This document shows, one piece after another, positions 39,484-43,031 of a stretch of 43,031 nt of DNA. The stretch is taken from the NCBI GenBank assembly GCA_016882415.1, contig VGQL01000005.1, positions 1 to 43,031 on the forward strand, written 5' to 3'. Position 1 is the first letter of the stretch; each line of letters begins with the position of its first letter. The translations under genes and the position numbers were made by a program. Source of the DNA: Cyanobacteria bacterium M_DeepCast_200m_mx_001 (lineage in GTDB: Bacteria > Cyanobacteriota > Cyanobacteriia > PCC-6307 > Cyanobiaceae). Under the pieces are notes generated by a model. The model saw nothing but the letters and a program-made list of their open reading frames with translations. It had not been told where the DNA came from and searched no databases.

Positions 39484-40472
39484 GGCTCGATCAGCCCCTG
39501 GGCCAGGGGTAGGGCCTGCCGCCAGAGGTCGGGTTGCTCCCGCAGGGGGGCGCCCCGCCGCTCCGCCTCCTGCAGCAGGGGCTGCAGCAGCCGGCGGGCC
39601 ATGCCGCCGAAGGCCACACCCGCGGCGCCGTCCCCCGGCGCCAGCAGCCCCAGCGTGCTGCCATTGGTGCCGCCCGCCAGCTGCAGGGGGCCCGGCGGGG
39701 CCCAGGGGCGCACGGCCCGCAGCAGCTTCACGGCCGCATGGGCGGTGCCGGCCCCCACATCGCCGCTCATCGGCCGCCCATCCAGTTGCCAGAGCACCCG
39801 CAGGCCGGCCTGCCGCAGGGGGGCAAACCGTTGCCAGAGCTCCGCCGCGAGCCGCTCAGGCCCCACGGGGCCCGCAGGGCCCTCCGGGCCGATGCTCACC
39901 GCCAGCCGCCGCAGGCCAACGCCGCTGGCCAGCACCTGGGCCAGCCGGGTTTGAAAGGCGTCACTGCGCCCGGGCTGGGTGTGCAGTTCCACCGCCTCCG
40001 GCCGCAGCTCCGCCAGCAGTTGCGGCACCGCCCCAGGGCTCAGCAGCTGGGGCGCCTCCTCGATCAGCCCCAGGGGGCAGGCCGGCAGGCAGCGGCCGCA
40101 GCCATAGCAGCGCTCGGCGATCACCCCTCCGCTGGCGCCGATGGCCAGGGCCGGGCAGACCCGCTGGCAGGGGCGGGGGCAGGTCGCCGGGCACCGCTGG
40201 GGGTCGAACCGGGCCTTGCGGAAGTGGGGGTCTTCGCCGTCGCTGAGGCTCACCATCAACCACGGGGCCTCGGCCCCTTGGCCCTGGGCCCAGGCGATGC
40301 CACGGCGGGCGGCGCTGGCCACGGCCGCATCGGCCGCCACATCAATGCAGTGCACCCCCGCCAGGCTGTAGAGGGCGCAGAGGTCTTCGATGGCGGCCAG
40401 ATCCTGGTTGCTGGCGCCACAGATCAATTTCACCCAGCGGCCGGCGGCCAGTGCCGCCTCGGCCCGGCTCAA
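39468..40472 (-). CDS. ldpA: LdpA-like iron-sulfur protein (circadian input factor family)
   Basis: '[36 protein letters not shown]', ferredoxin-like '[18 protein letters not shown]' and '[16 protein letters not shown]'; TTG start overlaps ndhN stop (TTGA). Confidence 0.88.
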
Positions 40473-40939
40473 GCCGCCTGGGCGAGCACGCTGGCCAGGG
40501 GTTGCCAGCGCAGGGCCCGCGCCCCCCCCAGTTCCACCACGATCTTGAGGCGGGGTTCGCGGCGGGTGAGCTCCAGCAGCGAGGAAAGTTCCGCCCGGGA
40601 GAGCACCTGCCCCTCCAGCAGCCACAGCACCACTGGCGCGTTGCTGCCCTCCAGCAGATGCCCCAGTTGGGGCGCGGCCATCTGCACCTCGCCGACGGCG
40701 GCGCCGCGGCCCACGCTCTGGTGCCCCAGGTGGGGCGGCCGCACCCCGTGCAGCTGCAGCAGGAAGGCCTCTGGATCCCCAAGGCCCCGGGCCGAATTGA
40801 TCTGGGCCCGGTAGCCGGCGGCCCGCAGGCGCCGCAGCAAGCGGGTTTCAGCGCCGCCCTCCAGGGGGGCGTACAGCGCCAGGGCCCCGGCCCGCTCCAG
40901 CTCCTGGCGGAAACCGCGGCCGGTCAGCAGCAGGGGCAT
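40469..40939 (-). CDS. ndhN: NAD(P)H-quinone oxidoreductase subunit N
   Basis: '[72 protein letters not shown]'; upstream of ldpA as in other cyanobacteria. Confidence 0.9.
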   Translation of the reverse strand: MPLLLTGRGFRQELERAGALALYAPLEGGAETRLLRRLRAAGYRAQINSARGLGDPEAFLLQLHGVRPPHLGHQSVGRGAAVGEVQMAAPQLGHLLEGSNAPVVLWLLEGQVLSRAELSSLLELTRREPRLKIVVELGGARALRWQPLASVLAQAA

Positions 40940-41023
40940 GGGGGCGGGACAACGCTGCGGCAAGTCTGGCAGCAGGGTTCGGCATTGGGGGAGGGGGAAG
41001 GGTGGTGGGGTACCATCGACGAC

Positions 41024-41077
41024 TGTGCAATTGCAACCTGTGCCCGTCCGCTAGCCGGGCCTCCAGCGCATTGCACA
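41024..41077. promoter_or_regulatory. Predicted stem-loop in the rplC upstream/leader region
   Basis: TGTGCAAT (41024-41031)/ATTGCACA (41070-41077) enclosing GCCCG (41042-41046)/CGGGC (41056-41060). Confidence 0.5.
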
Positions 41078-41365
41078 AGGTCGCCAGTGGTGGCGGCCTT
41101 CCCGGGCCCGTGTGGTTCTTCTGAGCCGCCGGGATACTGCTCCACCCCCCCAGATCGCGGACATCCTGTCCCTGATCCGGCCGGAGCAAGTCCCAGCCCC
41201 CGCTGTCTCGGCGCCGCTAGCCCAACCGAATCTTCCGCCTGCCCGCCCGGCTCCGCCCGGTGCTGCAGCTGCGATCCGGCCCAACTGCGCAACGCGATTC
41301 AGCCACGCCACACCTGCGGCTTTCAGCCCCGGGATGTGGTGGTCCCGCTGGCGTCTCTTCTCCTT

Positions 41366-42013
41366 ATGTCCATCGGCATTCTTGGGAAGAAACTGGGCAT
41401 GTCCCAGTTCTTCGACGACGAAGGCAGATCCATCCCGGTCACCGTGATCGAGGCGGGCCCCTGCCGCATCACCCAACTCAAAACCGACAGCACCGACGGC
41501 TACACCGCCGTTCAGCTGGGCTTCGGTGACATCCGCGACAAGCTCGTCAACAAGCCGGCCAAGGGTCACCTGGCCAAGTCCGGCGATGAGCTCCTGCGCC
41601 ATCTGAAGGAATACCGCGTCGACTCCGTCGACGGTCTGGAGCTGGGCGGTGCCATCACCGTGGCCGCCTTCGAGGAGGGCCAGAAGGTCGATGTGAGCGG
41701 CGACACCATCGGTCGTGGTTTCGCGGGCTACCAGAAGCGCCACGGCTTCAGCCGCGGCCCCATGACCCACGGTTCCAAGAACCACCGTGAACCGGGTTCC
41801 ACCGGCGCCGGCACCACCCCGGGCCGCGTCTACCCCGGCAAGCGCATGGCCGGCCGCTATGGCGGCAAGCAGATCACCACCCGTGGCCTCACCATCCTCA
41901 AGGTGGATGCGGAGCGCAACCTGCTGGTGGTCAAAGGCTCGGTGCCCGGCAAGCCCGGCGCCCTGCTGAACATCCTTCCCGCCAAGCGGGTGGGTGCCAA
42001 GGCCGCGAACTGA
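41366..42013 (+). CDS. rplC: 50S ribosomal protein L3
   Basis: '[37 protein letters not shown]...[41 protein letters not shown]'. Confidence 0.99.
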   Translation: MSIGILGKKLGMSQFFDDEGRSIPVTVIEAGPCRITQLKTDSTDGYTAVQLGFGDIRDKLVNKPAKGHLAKSGDELLRHLKEYRVDSVDGLELGGAITVAAFEEGQKVDVSGDTIGRGFAGYQKRHGFSRGPMTHGSKNHREPGSTGAGTTPGRVYPGKRMAGRYGGKQITTRGLTILKVDAERNLLVVKGSVPGKPGALLNILPAKRVGAKAAN

Positions 42014-42024
42014 GGAGAACAGAC

Positions 42025-42660
42025 ATGGCTAACTGTGTTGTTCGCGACTGGCAGGGCAAGGAGGCCGGCAAGGCCAGCCTCGACCTGAAGGTCGCCAAGG
42101 AAACCACCGCCAACGACCTGATCCACCGCGCCGTGGTGCGTCAGCTGGCCCATGCCCGACAGGGCACCGCCAGCACGCTCACCCGCGCTGAGGTGGCCGG
42201 CGGTGGCCGCAAGCCCTACAAGCAGAAGGGCACCGGTCGGGCCCGTCAGGGTTCGATCCGCACCCCCCTCCGTCCCGGTGGTGGTGTGGTGTTCGGGCCC
42301 AAGCCCCGCACCTACAACCTGGCGATGAACCGCAAGGAGCGTCGCCTGGCCCTGCGCACCGCCCTGATGAGCCGCCTGGCGGACATCACCGTGGTGAAGG
42401 GGTTCGGCGCTGGTCTGGACACCCCCAAGACCAAGGAAATCACCGCCGCCCTGGGCCGCTTCGGCATCGCCGATGGCGCCAAGGTGCTGGTGGTGCTGGA
42501 TGCCCCCAGTGAGGTGGTGCGCCGCTCGGTGCGCAACCTTGAAAAGGTGAAGCTGATCGCCGCTGATCAGCTCAACGTGTTCGATCTGCTCCACGCCAAC
42601 GCCCTGGTGGTGAGCGAGGAAGCGCTCGCGAAGATTCAGGAGGTCTACGGCGATGACTGA
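42025..42660 (+). CDS. rplD: 50S ribosomal protein L4
   Basis: '[70 protein letters not shown]'. Confidence 0.99.
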   Translation: MANCVVRDWQGKEAGKASLDLKVAKETTANDLIHRAVVRQLAHARQGTASTLTRAEVAGGGRKPYKQKGTGRARQGSIRTPLRPGGGVVFGPKPRTYNLAMNRKERRLALRTALMSRLADITVVKGFGAGLDTPKTKEITAALGRFGIADGAKVLVVLDAPSEVVRRSVRNLEKVKLIAADQLNVFDLLHANALVVSEEALAKIQEVYGDD

Positions 42661-42955
42661 ACGCTTTAACGGCCGTCTGGCGGATGTGATCCGCCGGCCG
42701 CTGATCACCGAGAAGGCCACCCGGGCCATCGAGCAGAACCAGTACACCTTCGAGGTGGACCATCGGGCCGCCAAGCCCGACATCAAGGCCGCCGTTGAAC
42801 AGCTGTTCGACGTCAAGGTCGTTGGTGTGAGCACCATGAACCCCCCGCGTCGCACCCGCCGCGTGGGCCGTTTCGCCGGCAAGCGTGCCCAGGTGAAGAA
42901 GGCGGTGGTGCGCCTGGCCGATGGCAACGCCATCCAGCTCTTCCCTGAAGCCTGA
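42653..42955 (+). CDS. rplW: 50S ribosomal protein L23
   Basis: '[58 protein letters not shown]'; overlaps rplD 3' end. Confidence 0.99.
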   Translation: MTERFNGRLADVIRRPLITEKATRAIEQNQYTFEVDHRAAKPDIKAAVEQLFDVKVVGVSTMNPPRRTRRVGRFAGKRAQVKKAVVRLADGNAIQLFPEA

Positions 42956-42970
42956 GGGGTTTAACGAATC

Positions 42971-43031
42971 ATGGGAATCCGTAAGTACCGCCCCATCACC
43001 CCCGGCACCCGCACCCGTGTCGCCAGCGACT
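42971..43031 (+). CDS. rplB: 50S ribosomal protein L2, 5' end only (cut by window end)
   Basis: 'MGIRKYRPITPGTRTRVASD' after rplW. Confidence 0.95.
   Translation, partial: MGIRKYRPITPGTRTRVASD

Noticed and set aside
40451-41365. ~305-aa upstream extension of the rplC ORF
   Set aside because: Antisense to ndhN plus intergenic sequence; L3 begins at the canonical [12 protein letters not shown] (41366).

Overview
The window is a GC-rich, gene-dense stretch of a picocyanobacterial chromosome. It looks like the Synechococcus/Cyanobium type, judging from psaD, ndhN, ldpA, CAAD, DUF1815/DUF2839, crtD-like and panC-cmk fusion genes. I support about 38 protein-coding genes, three tRNAs (Cys-GCA, Arg-CCG, Gln-UUG), the first genes of an rplC-led S10-type ribosomal operon (rplC-rplD-rplW-rplB, with rplB cut by the window end), and several intrinsic terminators. 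I found no rRNA, CRISPR array, transposase, prophage or recognisable defence island. Most of the window is ordinary core genome. The most unusual signal is an 85-bp, three-tier nested inverted repeat (34925-35009) whose outer stem contains the start codon of a DUF1815 gene. Other points worth checking are a GATCA-rich cruciform region between rlpA and purM, a hairpin and a G4 motif ahead of rplC, a perfect match to the cyanobacterial LexA consensus upstream of recA, a JAMM/E1-like gene pair, a tandem CobO-like protein, two apparently degenerate enzymes (a histidine kinase and a DinG/XPD-like helicase), a recF without a canonical start codon, and a truncated, frameshifted phycobilisome-linker remnant at the left edge. 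All calls come from reading the sequence and ORF translations. No database search or folding calculation was run.
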